In this document: piece after piece, positions 16,136-26,213 of the stretch
How positions within the stretch are numbered: the stretch's first letter is position 1
Layout: every line of letters starts with the position of its first letter
Source: an uncultured Fretibacterium sp.
Lineage (GTDB): Bacteria > Synergistota > Synergistia > Synergistales > Aminobacteriaceae
Length of the DNA: 64,000 bases
Assembly (NCBI GenBank): GCA_937900285.1
Contig: CALCEM010000027.1
Coordinates: 1-64,000 of the forward strand
Direction: 5' to 3'
Made by a program: the position numbers and the translations under genes
Notes under the pieces: model-generated
Told to the model about the DNA's origin: nothing
Database searches by the model: none
Seen by the model: only the letters and a program-made list of their open reading frames with translations

Positions 16136-18040
16136 ATGTTTAAAATTTCAAATGGTGAAAAAACTTGCGAATTTGAAAGCGGAGTAAAAATTTATGATGT
16201 TCTTAAATCTTTGGGACTCGATAATAAAAAATTAATCGCAGGAAAATTAAACGGTAAATTATTAGATTTGTCGCGCGAAATATCCGAAGGCGGAGAAATT
16301 GAAGCAGTTAATACAGATTCTCCCGAAGGTTTAGAAATTTTAAGACATTCGACAGCGCATTTAATGGCCGAAGCTATAGAAAAATTATATCCCGGTACAA
16401 AATTCGGAATAGGTCCGGCAATTAAGGACGGATTTTATTATGATCTCGATATAGCTGGAGATATTACTATTACTGAACAGGATTTCTCAGCGATTGAAGC
16501 CGAAATGAGAAAATTATCAGGTGCAGCCGAAAAAATTACGCGCGAAGATTTGCCAAAAGACGAAGCGTTAAAATTTTTTGAGTCACGCAACGACAATTAT
16601 AAAACTGAATTAATTAACGAGATCGATGCGCCTACAGTTTCGATTTATAAACAAGGAAATTACGCAGATTTATGCAGAGGTCCTCATGTTCCAGATACAT
16701 CGAAAGTAAGAAATTTTAAATTATTATCAGTGGCGGGAGCTTATTGGCGCGGCAGCGAAAAAAATAAAATGCTTACAAGAATTTACGGTACAGCCTTCGC
16801 AAATCCTGACGAATTAAAAGAATATTTAAAACGAATGGAAGAAGCTAAATTACGCGACCATAGAAAACTGGGCAAAGATTTGGATTTGTTCAGCCTGCAC
16901 GAAGAGGGGCCGGGCTTTCCGTTCTTTCATCCTAAAGGCGTGACGATAATGAACACTTTAATAGATTTTTGGAGGCGCGAACATCTTAAGCGCGGTTATC
17001 TTGAAATTAAAACGCCTCAAATTTTGGATCGTGATTTATGGATCAGGTCTGGTCATTGGGATCATTATCGCGAAAATATGTATTTAACGGAAATTGATGG
17101 GAAACCTTATGCGATAAAACCGATGAATTGTCCGGGCAGCATTCTGGTTTATAAAACGCAGTTAAGAAGTTACAGAGATTTGCCGTTGAGGCTTGCGGAG
17201 CTTGGAATTGTTCACCGTCATGAACGCAGCGGAGTTTTACACGGATTAATGCGCGTTAGATGTTTTACGCAGGACGATGCACACACGTATATTGAACACG
17301 CAAAAATAAAAGAAGAAGTAACGGAAATTATGAACCTCGATAAATATGTTTATAATGACGTATTTGGTTTTAAATATTCCGTTGAGCTTTCGACTCGTCC
17401 AGAAGATTCAATGGGAACTGACGAACAATGGGAGACGGCAGAAAATGCTTTACGCGAAGCACTTGAGAGCACAAATACCCCATATACTATTAATCCTGGC
17501 GACGGAGCATTTTACGGTCCTAAAATTGATTTTCATCTCGAAGATTGTCTCGGCAGGACTTGGCAATGCGGTACGATTCAATTAGATTTTCAATTACCCG
17601 GACGTTTTGAAGTTACGTATATAGGTGAAGACGGTGCTGAACATACGCCGGTATTGCTTCATAGGGTAGTGTTCGGGAGCGTTGAAAGATTTTTGGGGAT
17701 TTTAATTGAACATTATGCCGGAGCTTTTCCGTTTTGGCTTGCACCTGTTCAGATTGAATTAATTACGGTTTCGGAAAATCATTTGAAGTACGCTGAAGAT
17801 TTGAAAAATAAATTAATTGATTCCGGTTTCAGAGTTGATATTGATAAGCGTAACGAAAAATTAGGGCGTAAAATTCGAGATGCTCAATTACAAAAAGTCC
17901 CGTATATGTTGATAATCGGCGATAAGGAATGCGAAAATAATTTAATGTCTGTTCGTGAACGTTCAAAAGGCGATCTTGGCAGTATGAATTTTGAAGAGTT
18001 TAAAAATTTGTTGAATCAGGAGTTTAACCCAATTCACTAA
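16136..18040 (+). CDS. thrS: Threonyl-tRNA synthetase
   Basis: This 634-residue protein has the full bacterial domain set. A TGS domain covers residues 1-60. The N2 editing domain begins with HSTAHLMAEA near residue 71 and includes the CRGPHVP zinc/editing motif. The class II core carries PMNCPGSILVY, RHERSGVLHGL and the zinc ligands. The C-terminal anticodon-binding domain starts near FWLAPVQIELI. It charges tRNA-Thr and removes mischarged serine. GGCAGG precedes the ATG. It is transcribed from its own promoter and ends at a bidirectional terminator shared with lpxB. Confidence 0.98.
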   Translation: MFKISNGEKTCEFESGVKIYDVLKSLGLDNKKLIAGKLNGKLLDLSREISEGGEIEAVNTDSPEGLEILRHSTAHLMAEAIEKLYPGTKFGIGPAIKDGFYYDLDIAGDITITEQDFSAIEAEMRKLSGAAEKITREDLPKDEALKFFESRNDNYKTELINEIDAPTVSIYKQGNYADLCRGPHVPDTSKVRNFKLLSVAGAYWRGSEKNKMLTRIYGTAFANPDELKEYLKRMEEAKLRDHRKLGKDLDLFSLHEEGPGFPFFHPKGVTIMNTLIDFWRREHLKRGYLEIKTPQILDRDLWIRSGHWDHYRENMYLTEIDGKPYAIKPMNCPGSILVYKTQLRSYRDLPLRLAELGIVHRHERSGVLHGLMRVRCFTQDDAHTYIEHAKIKEEVTEIMNLDKYVYNDVFGFKYSVELSTRPEDSMGTDEQWETAENALREALESTNTPYTINPGDGAFYGPKIDFHLEDCLGRTWQCGTIQLDFQLPGRFEVTYIGEDGAEHTPVLLHRVVFGSVERFLGILIEHYAGAFPFWLAPVQIELITVSENHLKYAEDLKNKLIDSGFRVDIDKRNEKLGRKIRDAQLQKVPYMLIIGDKECENNLMSVRERSKGDLGSMNFEEFKNLLNQEFNPIH

Positions 18041-18061
18041 AATATAAAAATATAAAAAATA

Positions 18062-18094
18062 AAAAGTCCCGGCGAAATTTTACCGGGATTTTAA
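18062..18094. terminator. Bidirectional terminator between thrS and lpxB
   Basis: TCCCGG (18067-18072) pairs with CCGGGA (18083-18088). T-rich sequence follows on both strands. The arms match those of the terminators at 8616 and 37045. Confidence 0.8.
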
Positions 18095-18095
18095 T

Positions 18096-19220
18096 TCAGA
18101 GATTTTTTACGCATTCCGCCCAAAACTCTGCAGCATTTGAATTTCCCATTAAATTTTTTGCGCTCGTCAATCTTGAATCTATTTCATTTTTAAAATTTTC
18201 GTCTGTTAAATATTTTTCCAGCTCATTTACAATTTTTTCGGGCTGAGCATCACCGCAAATTAATTCCGGGTATATCGGTTTTACACTTAAATAATTCGGG
18301 ATCGAAATTTTTTTTACGTGAACCAGTTTTTTTAATAGCCAATGTGTAAATTTTTTCATGTTGTAAATTACTACCATGAATTTATTTAATAACATCGCTT
18401 CAACTGCTACAGTTCCGGACACTCCTGCTACTGCCAAAGCTCCCGACATTAATTCGCGTCCTTCATGTTCCCAAATGTCATATTTATATTTTGAAACTTT
18501 TTCACGCAGAATCTGAGCTAAATCATCCGACAATCCCCGCGCAACCGAAAATACCGGCCTGTAATTTTTTTCTCGTAATATTTCAGCCGTCTTTAATAAT
18601 ATTTCCAAATGAAATTTTATGTCATATGCTCTGCTGCCGGGCATTAAAGCGATTACGGGATCATTTTTAAATCTGGTCGTAAATTTTTCGGTGAGCTTGT
18701 AATTTTTTAAGTCATGTACTAACGGGTGGGCAGTCCAATAAGATTTTGCACCGTGAGAAATTAAATACTCGTGCTCGAAATAAAATAAAGGCAGGCAGAA
18801 ATCATAATCACGAATTAAATTTTTAACCCTTCCACTGCGCCACGCCCATACAGTTGGAGGCACTAAAGAAATTATTTTCCCGGAATATCCGCAACGCCTT
18901 AAATTTTTGGCAAGCATTAAATGGAAGTCGGGACTATCAATTAAAATTACTGCTACAGGATTTTTTTTTAAAATTTCGCGGGTCATGTCTTTTTTTAATT
19001 TAAATATTCTCGGTAATGCTGGAATAATTTCTATAAACCCCATTAATTTTAATTCGTCATAACTCCATGTAACAGTTCCGCCTGATTTTTCCCCGTTAAT
19101 TCCCATCATTCCCCATATTTCTAAATCTGGAATTAATTTTAATATTTCCCGTATAAAATCACCCGCATAAATATCTCCGCTAACTTCTCCGCAACTTACA
19201 AAAATATTTTTATTATTCAT
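18096..19220 (-). CDS. lpxB: Lipid-A-disaccharide synthase
   Basis: This 374-residue protein matches LpxB. GEVSGD is at residues 11-16, an IDSPDFHL-type segment (ILIDSPDFHLMLAK) lies in the middle, PPTVWAWRSGR follows, and MPGSRAYDIKFHL marks the donor-binding half. It joins UDP-2,3-diacylglucosamine with lipid X to make the tetra-acyl disaccharide of lipid A at the inner membrane. Its presence shows an outer membrane with lipid A. It is the last gene of a five-gene minus-strand operon, 9 nt after lpxI, which makes its substrate lipid X. Confidence 0.96.
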   Translation of the reverse strand: MNNKNIFVSCGEVSGDIYAGDFIREILKLIPDLEIWGMMGINGEKSGGTVTWSYDELKLMGFIEIIPALPRIFKLKKDMTREILKKNPVAVILIDSPDFHLMLAKNLRRCGYSGKIISLVPPTVWAWRSGRVKNLIRDYDFCLPLFYFEHEYLISHGAKSYWTAHPLVHDLKNYKLTEKFTTRFKNDPVIALMPGSRAYDIKFHLEILLKTAEILREKNYRPVFSVARGLSDDLAQILREKVSKYKYDIWEHEGRELMSGALAVAGVSGTVAVEAMLLNKFMVVIYNMKKFTHWLLKKLVHVKKISIPNYLSVKPIYPELICGDAQPEKIVNELEKYLTDENFKNEIDSRLTSAKNLMGNSNAAEFWAECVKNL

Positions 19221-19229
19221 GATTTATAT

Positions 19230-20024
19230 TTATATCCCGAACACTGCAATTTTATATTTGTCTGCAAGATTAAAAAATTTTTCCGGCTCAAGTATTAAAG
19301 TGCGCCCGGATTCAACAGCTAAACATGTTAAACCAGCTTCGTGCATTCCGTTAAGAGTTACAGGCCCAACGGTCGGCAAATCGTAACGTAAATCCTGATC
19401 TTCTCGCATCATTTTTATTAAAACCCCGTGATGTATCAAACTCCCAGCGCGCTTTATCATCATGTCAGTCCCTTCCATCGCTTCGACTGCAACAACCGCA
19501 CCATCAGCAATTATTACACCCTGCCCAAATGAACACGGCAAAGTTATTTTTAAAATATTTTTTCCGCATTCAATGTCTTTAAATTCTTGTTCGTTCGGTT
19601 TTCGTAAACTTAATTTCCCGGCTGAAGCTAAAAATTCCGGTAAAATCTGCCAATATGGAATAACTTTTAATCCTTCGCGCTCAAAAATTTCAACAACTGC
19701 ACCCAGTAATGAATGATCATCTCTTAAACTGTTTTTTATAACTTGACGGGATAATTTATCAAACAATAACGGCAGTAAATATAATACCTTTTTTGAAATT
19801 CCTCCGGCCATTATTAAGGTATCAGCTCCCCATGATTTTATTTCCCGTAGACTTCTGCTTATTAATGGAGCTTTGAAACTTATTAATTTATCCGCATAAG
19901 GTCTCAAAATTTCCGGGTCATCTCTTATCGCAAGTATTAACGGCTTCGAGCCTTCGTTTTCAAATAATTTTTTTGCGATCTCTACTGGTAATAATCCATT
20001 CCCGGCGATTAATGCAATTTTCAT
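19230..20024 (-). CDS. lpxI: UDP-2,3-diacylglucosamine pyrophosphatase LpxI (DUF1009)
   Basis: The start is placed at the ATG at 20024, one base after the permease stop (a frame to a TTG at 20039 is also open). The 264-residue protein has the LpxI pattern: an N-terminal IALIAGNGLLPVEIAK, then AGGISK, and a C-terminal catalytic part with VIIADGAVVAVEAMEGTD and DLPTVGPVT. LpxI hydrolyses UDP-2,3-diacylglucosamine to lipid X, replacing LpxH in several phyla. Its position directly before lpxB fits the pathway. Confidence 0.95.
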   Translation of the reverse strand: MKIALIAGNGLLPVEIAKKLFENEGSKPLILAIRDDPEILRPYADKLISFKAPLISRSLREIKSWGADTLIMAGGISKKVLYLLPLLFDKLSRQVIKNSLRDDHSLLGAVVEIFEREGLKVIPYWQILPEFLASAGKLSLRKPNEQEFKDIECGKNILKITLPCSFGQGVIIADGAVVAVEAMEGTDMMIKRAGSLIHHGVLIKMMREDQDLRYDLPTVGPVTLNGMHEAGLTCLAVESGRTLILEPEKFFNLADKYKIAVFGI

Positions 20025-20025
20025 T

Positions 20026-21129
20026 TTAAATTCTGTCAACCCTCAAAGAAAAATATACTGCTAAAACAGCAAATACTATATTTGGACACCAGCCAGCTAC
20101 AAACGGCGGAATATTCCCGGATTCCCCAAACGCCCGGCATAACGACATAACTACATAATACGCAAATACAATAACGACACTTATACCAAATCCAACACCA
20201 CCGCCCGAACGTCCCCGCCTCGAAGCTCCAAACCCAGCACCTAAAACCGCCATTATTACGCACGCCCAAGGCACAGCAAGTTTTAAATGAAACATCACCC
20301 ATAATTTTGATAAATCAGCACCGCCAATCCCGTCAGCATTTTTAATATATGTCCATAATTCATGCGCACTCATATCCGAAGGCTTCCGCGTGCTTCTCTC
20401 AAGTTGTGCCGGCGATAATCCTAAAGCTAATTTTTGCCGCTCAAATCTCAATAATAATTTTACTTCGCCTTCATCGTTCATCGTGTAAATTCTTCCGTCC
20501 TCGATCCACCATTGCATATCTTTATATATTCCGCTCTTCGCTGTTATAGTGTTCGATAATATTCCATCTTCAAAGTCATTTAAAATTATTCCGCTCATTA
20601 TGCCTTTATTAGTGTCGAGCTGATCTATATAGAGAACCCGTTTTAATTCTCCGCCATGCTCCTCGCGTAAAAATACTTTTTCTTGAACAGCTGAAGCCTG
20701 ATTTTTCATGATTTCATATTTCATTAATTTATCTGCCGCAATTGAAGCCATTGGGACAAAAGTTTCATTTAAAAATAATGCTGTCACCGCTATTAAAACC
20801 GAAACCAAAAACACAGGGCGCAAAATTCTCATGAATGGAATGCCTAAAGATTTTAAAGCTATTAACTCACTCGAAGAATTTAAAGATGACATCCCCAACA
20901 ATGTCGCCAATAATGAAGCCATCGGAATCGTTAATAAAATTACTTCAGGCAGTCTGTAAAAAAATAAACGCGTCACTACACTTAACGGAATCCCCTGCTG
21001 TATTATTAATTTAGCAGCTTGAAATAATAAATCTCCCGCAACAAATATTAATACAAAAATTAATACGCCAAAACAAAAAGGCCCGGCAGCTGAACCAATT
21101 ATTAATTTATCCAGTAATCTCGATCTCAT
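20026..21129 (-). CDS. LptF/LptG family (YjgP/YjgQ) permease
   Basis: This 367-residue protein has three N-terminal and three C-terminal transmembrane segments around a large periplasmic jellyroll-like domain, as in LptF/LptG. FYRLPEVILLTIPMASLLAT and SSELIALKSLGIP are family hallmarks. These permeases, with the LptB ATPase, extract lipopolysaccharide from the inner membrane for export. One copy is present here; the partner permease and LptB are not in the window. No ribosome site is evident before the ATG. The gene leads into lpxI with a one-base gap. Confidence 0.92.
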   Translation of the reverse strand: MRSRLLDKLIIGSAAGPFCFGVLIFVLIFVAGDLLFQAAKLIIQQGIPLSVVTRLFFYRLPEVILLTIPMASLLATLLGMSSLNSSSELIALKSLGIPFMRILRPVFLVSVLIAVTALFLNETFVPMASIAADKLMKYEIMKNQASAVQEKVFLREEHGGELKRVLYIDQLDTNKGIMSGIILNDFEDGILSNTITAKSGIYKDMQWWIEDGRIYTMNDEGEVKLLLRFERQKLALGLSPAQLERSTRKPSDMSAHELWTYIKNADGIGGADLSKLWVMFHLKLAVPWACVIMAVLGAGFGASRRGRSGGGVGFGISVVIVFAYYVVMSLCRAFGESGNIPPFVAGWCPNIVFAVLAVYFSLRVDRI

Positions 21130-21156
21130 AATTTATATTTTTATTTATATTTATAC

Positions 21157-22362
21157 TTATACTTCTCCGCTAAGTGCTTGAGCCGAATATTTACGGGTCA
21201 TTGCTTCGCGTAAAGTCTCCACGAATTCCCGTGCAGTCGGCATCGTATCGCTCATTTCTCCATCAACTGAATTTGTGACGTGCATTATTGTTGCGTGTAA
21301 AAGTGATTCATAATTTGAAGCCAATGCGTTTATAAGTGACAGATGTCTCTCTACAACAGTTTCGGCCATTGTCGGCGAACATTCGGACAAAATTATTAAC
21401 ACTTGCATATCATCAAATTCAAAAATTGTATCTGAAATTCTTATGTCCTTTTTTATTAATCTGCAGTATGCTATAAACGCTTCATGATATGGAGTCATAT
21501 CTTCATCCGGTAATAAATTCGGAAATACTACACGGATCAAAACTCCAGTTAATTCACGCTTATAACGTCCAGCCCTGTATAAATCTTCATCGAGCCGTAT
21601 CAAACCGTAATTATATGTATGTAAACCTGTTTCAGGATCACGTAACATCATGGCCGAAGCATCGAGCTGTCCATTTTCTTCCGTTTCGTCTGCATCGTCA
21701 CTGCTAGTCGGCAGAGCTTTATCCTTAAATTCAAAATAATATCTTTTGCCGTCATCGAGTTCTTTTCGTGAAATGTCCCAAAATTTTTCGTTTATTTCAA
21801 CTGAACGACCTACGGGGCTGAAAAAATCTGACACTGGTTTATTTAAAATATTTTCTCGCTGAACATCTAAAACTTCCGCCATCTCTTCAGAAATATTTAA
21901 AATTATTCCTGCTGAATCAGTTATTACAAATTTTACGGGAATTTTTTTTACATCGTTCTCGATTCCGCTGCCAGCTTCCGAAGCGACGTGCGATGATTGA
22001 TTATAAATTACAACGAGAGCGATCGCACCGCATACAGATAAAACTACTCCGAGCCATTCAAACATACGCGTCCCATATGATAAAGCCATCGGACATAAAA
22101 TAATGCCTTGCGCTAATGCCTGTAACGGTATTAAACCCCCTGTTAATCCATTCATGTTAAACAAGCCGTATAAAACAGACATAACTATAAATAACATCCA
22201 GACCATTGCCCAAATTGACAGGTCTATATCTCCACCAGGAAAGCCCCCGCCTAAAAGTCTAGCGAGAGCCACCGTTAAAATTGCCATAACTGGAGGAATT
22301 GTGAACCAGCCCAAAATATTCGAGCCGGTTTTTTTTATATTGCTAGCGTTTAAATTATTCAT
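21157..22362 (-). CDS. Membrane PAS protein with degenerate GGDEF domain
   Basis: This 401-residue protein has four hydrophobic segments in residues about 15-120. A PAS-like domain follows (about 140-200, VKFVITDSAGIILNISEEM). The last region starts with DPETGLHTYNYGLIRLDEDL, the opening of a diguanylate cyclase fold. Where the GGDEF signature should stand the sequence reads FEFDDMQVLIIL, so the active site is lost. It is probably a sensory or scaffold protein that no longer makes c-di-GMP. It lies inside the lipid A/LPS export operon, 27 nt before the permease gene, suggesting a link to envelope state. Confidence 0.7.
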   Translation of the reverse strand: MNNLNASNIKKTGSNILGWFTIPPVMAILTVALARLLGGGFPGGDIDLSIWAMVWMLFIVMSVLYGLFNMNGLTGGLIPLQALAQGIILCPMALSYGTRMFEWLGVVLSVCGAIALVVIYNQSSHVASEAGSGIENDVKKIPVKFVITDSAGIILNISEEMAEVLDVQRENILNKPVSDFFSPVGRSVEINEKFWDISRKELDDGKRYYFEFKDKALPTSSDDADETEENGQLDASAMMLRDPETGLHTYNYGLIRLDEDLYRAGRYKRELTGVLIRVVFPNLLPDEDMTPYHEAFIAYCRLIKKDIRISDTIFEFDDMQVLIILSECSPTMAETVVERHLSLINALASNYESLLHATIMHVTNSVDGEMSDTMPTAREFVETLREAMTRKYSAQALSGEV

Positions 22363-22380
22363 GACAGTATAAAATTAAAA

Positions 22381-23988
22381 TTATCTGTATCCGAGTTCTT
22401 CGCCTTGAGGATAGGTCAGCGCAAAATCTACAATTATCTCGGAACTTTTACCAGCCGGAATTTCTAACTCCCAAGTTAATATTTTTTGGGCGCTTAATTC
22501 TTTTTGTGCTGGAGTAATTTTTTTAATTTCAAGTTTAATTTTTTCATCAGTCGGAATCGGTAAACGATCTTTAACAATTATTTTTCTGGTTGAATCCGTG
22601 CCGTTGTTGATTATTAATTTATATCCTGAAGTTAAAACTCCGCTGAACCATGATGTACCAGTTTTTTCGATTATAGGTTCTTTCTTAATTGTAATTTGAT
22701 CTATATAGCCAAATTCTATTTTATGTTGGGCCTGTTTGGATTCAGTTAAATTAATTTTTCCAGCTGGACGGCCGTCAATAAATAATTCTGTCATGGCCGG
22801 TATTAAACGTTTTGAAGCCGGATCGAGTTCTGCAATTATCCAAGCATCCCGCCTCAATTCCGGGATTAATAAAATTTTTGCTTCGCTCTTAAAATTGCTG
22901 GCTTCATAGAGTTCTATTTCAAGATTTAATTTATTTCCGTCACCCGTAATATTTGCTTCCGCCTCAATAACCCAGTCCGATAAAGATTGCGAAACGGTTG
23001 GAGCTGATCTCACGGATGACTCTTCAACAGCATACTCATCAATTCCTGAATCCATCGCGCTTTTTCTGTAAAGTGCCCTTGAGGAATTTCTCTCACTTCT
23101 TTCAACCTCTTCCCTGCGCCTTGAAGCTGCTGGCGGTACATTTTTGGGTTTAATGAAAACTCTCACGGGTCTCAAATCCGGCGTTGTAATTTTTCCGTAC
23201 GGGTCTTTTGTGTGTAAAATTATTTCTCCCTCATAATTTAAACCAGTTTTCTGAAAAATTTCCGTATACATATGATTTTCAATTTCGCCAGTTTCAGAAT
23301 TTAAATACATAAAATATTTTGGAGTCCAGCCGGCAAAAGTCGTAAACGTCTCAAGCGTTACAGTATCTTCAGCTTTACCGGTCACAACGAGTGAATATTT
23401 TGCGCGCCCCGGTTTTTTTGGATTATATTCGGATTCGAGAGCCTCTAAAATTTCGCGCTCGTTCTTTAAATCTTCCTGCAGGTCTCTTAAATCGCTTTCA
23501 GTTCTGTAACGTAATTTTTGAGCAGCCGGAATATATTCGAGCATATTTTTAGGGTCAGCCTTTTCCGGGTCATAATCGTTTAAAATTTTTATGGTCTGTT
23601 CGAGTGAATTTTTACGCGCTTCTAAATCTTCAACGGTTTTTATTTGGTCATCGAGTTTGCTTTTTAACTCTTCCAAAAATTCCGGAGTCCATTCCGCGCG
23701 GGTTTTTGTAAAAATTTGTACTCCTGCACCGTTGCCACTCGTTATAATAGTTTTGTCTTCGAGAAATGCGCCAGGTAATTCGGTATTAATTTCTCCGTCG
23801 GAATTTGGATAAACTTCAAATGTGAATTTTGCCCCGGACGGATAAAAATCAATTTTAGTGATCTTAAACGGTTCATCAGGTTCGGTAATATCTTCAACAG
23901 TTATACTCTGAATAACCGCACCATATGAAGCAATTGAAAAAATAAAAATTGAAGTTAATATAAAAATTGCAGTTAGGAAATTTCGCAT
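22381..23988 (-). CDS. Exported DUF4140/DUF4139 protein
   Basis: This 535-residue protein has a signal peptide (residues 1-23, ending SYGA). A DUF4140-like N-terminal domain follows (KITKIDFYPSGAKFTFEV), then a coiled coil (about 105-190) and a beta-rich DUF4139 C-terminal domain with GYIDQITIKKEPIIEKTG and a hairpin-rich end. The family is annotated as mucoidy inhibitor A-like in other bacteria, but its role is not known. It is the first gene of the envelope operon and has a good AAAAGGAG ribosome site. A periplasmic or outer-surface location is expected. Confidence 0.8.
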   Translation of the reverse strand: MRNFLTAIFILTSIFIFSIASYGAVIQSITVEDITEPDEPFKITKIDFYPSGAKFTFEVYPNSDGEINTELPGAFLEDKTIITSGNGAGVQIFTKTRAEWTPEFLEELKSKLDDQIKTVEDLEARKNSLEQTIKILNDYDPEKADPKNMLEYIPAAQKLRYRTESDLRDLQEDLKNEREILEALESEYNPKKPGRAKYSLVVTGKAEDTVTLETFTTFAGWTPKYFMYLNSETGEIENHMYTEIFQKTGLNYEGEIILHTKDPYGKITTPDLRPVRVFIKPKNVPPAASRRREEVERSERNSSRALYRKSAMDSGIDEYAVEESSVRSAPTVSQSLSDWVIEAEANITGDGNKLNLEIELYEASNFKSEAKILLIPELRRDAWIIAELDPASKRLIPAMTELFIDGRPAGKINLTESKQAQHKIEFGYIDQITIKKEPIIEKTGTSWFSGVLTSGYKLIINNGTDSTRKIIVKDRLPIPTDEKIKLEIKKITPAQKELSAQKILTWELEIPAGKSSEIIVDFALTYPQGEELGYR

Positions 23989-24262
23989 AAAAAAATTACA
24001 CGCTCCTTTTAAAAAATTAAATATGTTTATTATAATGTATAAAATAAAAAAATAATTTACGCCCTGTTATAAAATCTCATTTGGTGTAAAATCTAATCTG
24101 TTTAAAAATTTTTTTTGACGGTGTATATTTTTTTGTGTTAATCTGAATCGCTGAAAAATTTTAAATTTTTAAATTTGAATTTGAATTTATAAAGCATATC
24201 GGAATATAAAATAAATAATTTAGTAAATAAAAATATCTGGATGGGAGGCATTTTTTTTACAA

Positions 24263-24601
24263 ATGGATAGCAGCCTATTAATAGATTTCAATGGCACTTA
24301 CGGTCAGTTTAATGTTAGAAGGGTATACGGTGATGATTATCATAGCTCCATCCAGCTACAACAAACAGGCGAAGCCCCGCAGTTGTCATTTGAAAATATT
24401 TTGGAGCAGTCATTTAAACAAGTTAATAAATTACAGCTTGAAGCAGATAAAAAAGTACGAGACCTCGCAATCGGTGACGTAAATGATATTTCAGAAGTCG
24501 TCCTCGCAACTTCCAGAGCTGATACAGCATTAAGATTATTAATGGAATGCCGCAATAAATTTCTTGACGCATATCAAGCTTTATCACGAATTACAGGCTA
24601 A
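24263..24601 (+). CDS. fliE: Flagellar hook-basal body protein FliE
   Basis: This 112-residue protein has the FliE C-terminal signature: LSFENILEQSFKQVNKLQLEADKKV, then LAIGDVNDISEVVLATSRADTALRLLMECRNKFLDAYQ. FliE connects the MS ring to the rod. It is the first gene of the operon here; the usual preceding flgB and flgC are absent. GGGAGG lies 15 nt before the ATG, slightly far. The upstream 260 nt hold AT-rich sequence with only weak promoter candidates (for example TTGACG at 24115-24120 with a poor -10) and no clear sigma-28 site. Confidence 0.93.
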   Translation: MDSSLLIDFNGTYGQFNVRRVYGDDYHSSIQLQQTGEAPQLSFENILEQSFKQVNKLQLEADKKVRDLAIGDVNDISEVVLATSRADTALRLLMECRNKFLDAYQALSRITG

Positions 24602-24614
24602 TAAATAAAATATC

Positions 24615-26189
24615 ATGGAGAATTTAAAACGCTGGTGGAGTTCGTTTTTAACATTATGGTCATCGTTAAAAGTTTGGCAGAGGATTTCGCTAGTTTTGGC
24701 CATAATTTTAATTTTTGCAGTTTTAGGAGGCTTAATATTTTTTTCAAGCCGTACAGATTTCGAGCCTTTATTTGCTGGTTTGAGCGTTGAAGATCAGGCG
24801 GCTATCGTTGATTATTTACGCGAGAATAATATTCAGTATAAAGTCGATCCCGGTGCAAATGCAATTTTAACGCCAGCTAAATCAGTTTACGAAACTCGTT
24901 TAACCCTCGCGCAAATGGGACTGCCTAAGGGTGGCAGCACTGGTTTTGAAATTTTCGACGATTCAAAAATGGGCATGAGCGAATTTCAGCAAAGAATCTC
25001 ATATATAAGAGCCATCGAGGGAGAATTATCCAGAACGATCACTCAAATGGCTCAAATTGAAGCCGCGCGAGTTAGTGTAGTAATTCCTGAACAGCGGTTA
25101 TTTTTGGAACAGCAGAAACCATCAACAGCTTCAGTGTTATTACATTTGAAGAACGGTGCGAATTTAGGACAAAACCAAGTAAAAGCAATAATACATTTGG
25201 TGGCGCATAGTGTAGACGGTTTGAACCCTTCTGAAGTAACTGTCGTTGATACGACCGGGAGAATTTTATCTGATATGGTTTCGGACAGCATGATTTTATA
25301 TTCAAATGACGGCAAAAATTCTATTACTAGCGTTCAGCGTGAACTCGAAAGACAATACGAGAATGAACTTGAACATAAAATTAAAGTGATGCTCGAACAT
25401 GTTTACGGACCAGGCAGCGCAGTCGTTAGAGTTAAAGCGGATTTGGATTTTGATAAGAAAACTACATCATTTATTGAATATACTCCGAATCCTGACACCG
25501 GCACAGGCGTTCCCCGCAGCAATGAACGAATGGAAGAAAGTTATACAGGACAAAGCCAGCCAACTGATGGAACTCCGGGAACTACGACAAATATACCAGG
25601 TTACGCGATAAATCAATCAACAGCCGAAAGCGAATACAGCAAAACAACTGCCACAACAAATTACGAAATTACAACCAGAAAAGGCGATCAAACTATAACA
25701 CCAGGAGGAATTAAAAGGCTGTCAGCTTCTGTTTTAATTGATGATCCAAAAGGCGATATTGATAATTTAAGGCTCGAAGAATTGCGTGAAATAATTTCTT
25801 CTGCATTGGGTTTAAATACTCAGCGCGGAGACAGTTTAGTTGTTCGGGCTTTGAAATTTTCTACAGCATTTGCCGACAGCATGGCCGAAGAATTACGGCG
25901 CGATCGTATGCAGAGAATAATTTCTGTTGCGGTCGGAATGGTAACAATAATTTTATTTGCTCTCGGTATGCTTTACTGGTACATAAGAAGAAAACGCGCA
26001 AAACTCGCTGTACAGGAAATAGAAGCAGAAGCAAAGAAAGTCCCGACCATTCAAGAAATGTTAACATCGCCGGATTTGTTAGCGTTTCAGGGTGAAATGG
26101 CTGTGTTAGAAGAACAGTTAAAAGCTTATGCGAGAAATCATCCTGAAGAAATTGCAAATCTCGTTAATGAATGGCTGTCAGCAGATTAA
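24615..26189 (+). CDS. fliF: Flagellar MS-ring protein FliF
   Basis: This 524-residue protein has a transmembrane segment near 25-45 and the ring-building motif domains with NIQYKVDPGANAILTPA and GLPKGGSTGFEIFD. A disordered Thr/Gly-rich stretch (about 295-330) follows, then a second transmembrane segment near 440 and a C-terminal cytoplasmic tail that binds FliG. It forms the MS ring that houses the export gate. It starts 13 nt after fliE and is followed after 24 nt by fliG. Length is normal for the family. Confidence 0.96.
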   Translation: MENLKRWWSSFLTLWSSLKVWQRISLVLAIILIFAVLGGLIFFSSRTDFEPLFAGLSVEDQAAIVDYLRENNIQYKVDPGANAILTPAKSVYETRLTLAQMGLPKGGSTGFEIFDDSKMGMSEFQQRISYIRAIEGELSRTITQMAQIEAARVSVVIPEQRLFLEQQKPSTASVLLHLKNGANLGQNQVKAIIHLVAHSVDGLNPSEVTVVDTTGRILSDMVSDSMILYSNDGKNSITSVQRELERQYENELEHKIKVMLEHVYGPGSAVVRVKADLDFDKKTTSFIEYTPNPDTGTGVPRSNERMEESYTGQSQPTDGTPGTTTNIPGYAINQSTAESEYSKTTATTNYEITTRKGDQTITPGGIKRLSASVLIDDPKGDIDNLRLEELREIISSALGLNTQRGDSLVVRALKFSTAFADSMAEELRRDRMQRIISVAVGMVTIILFALGMLYWYIRRKRAKLAVQEIEAEAKKVPTIQEMLTSPDLLAFQGEMAVLEEQLKAYARNHPEEIANLVNEWLSAD

Positions 26190-26213
26190 AATTTAAAAAG
26201 GGAGGTGCGTTAA

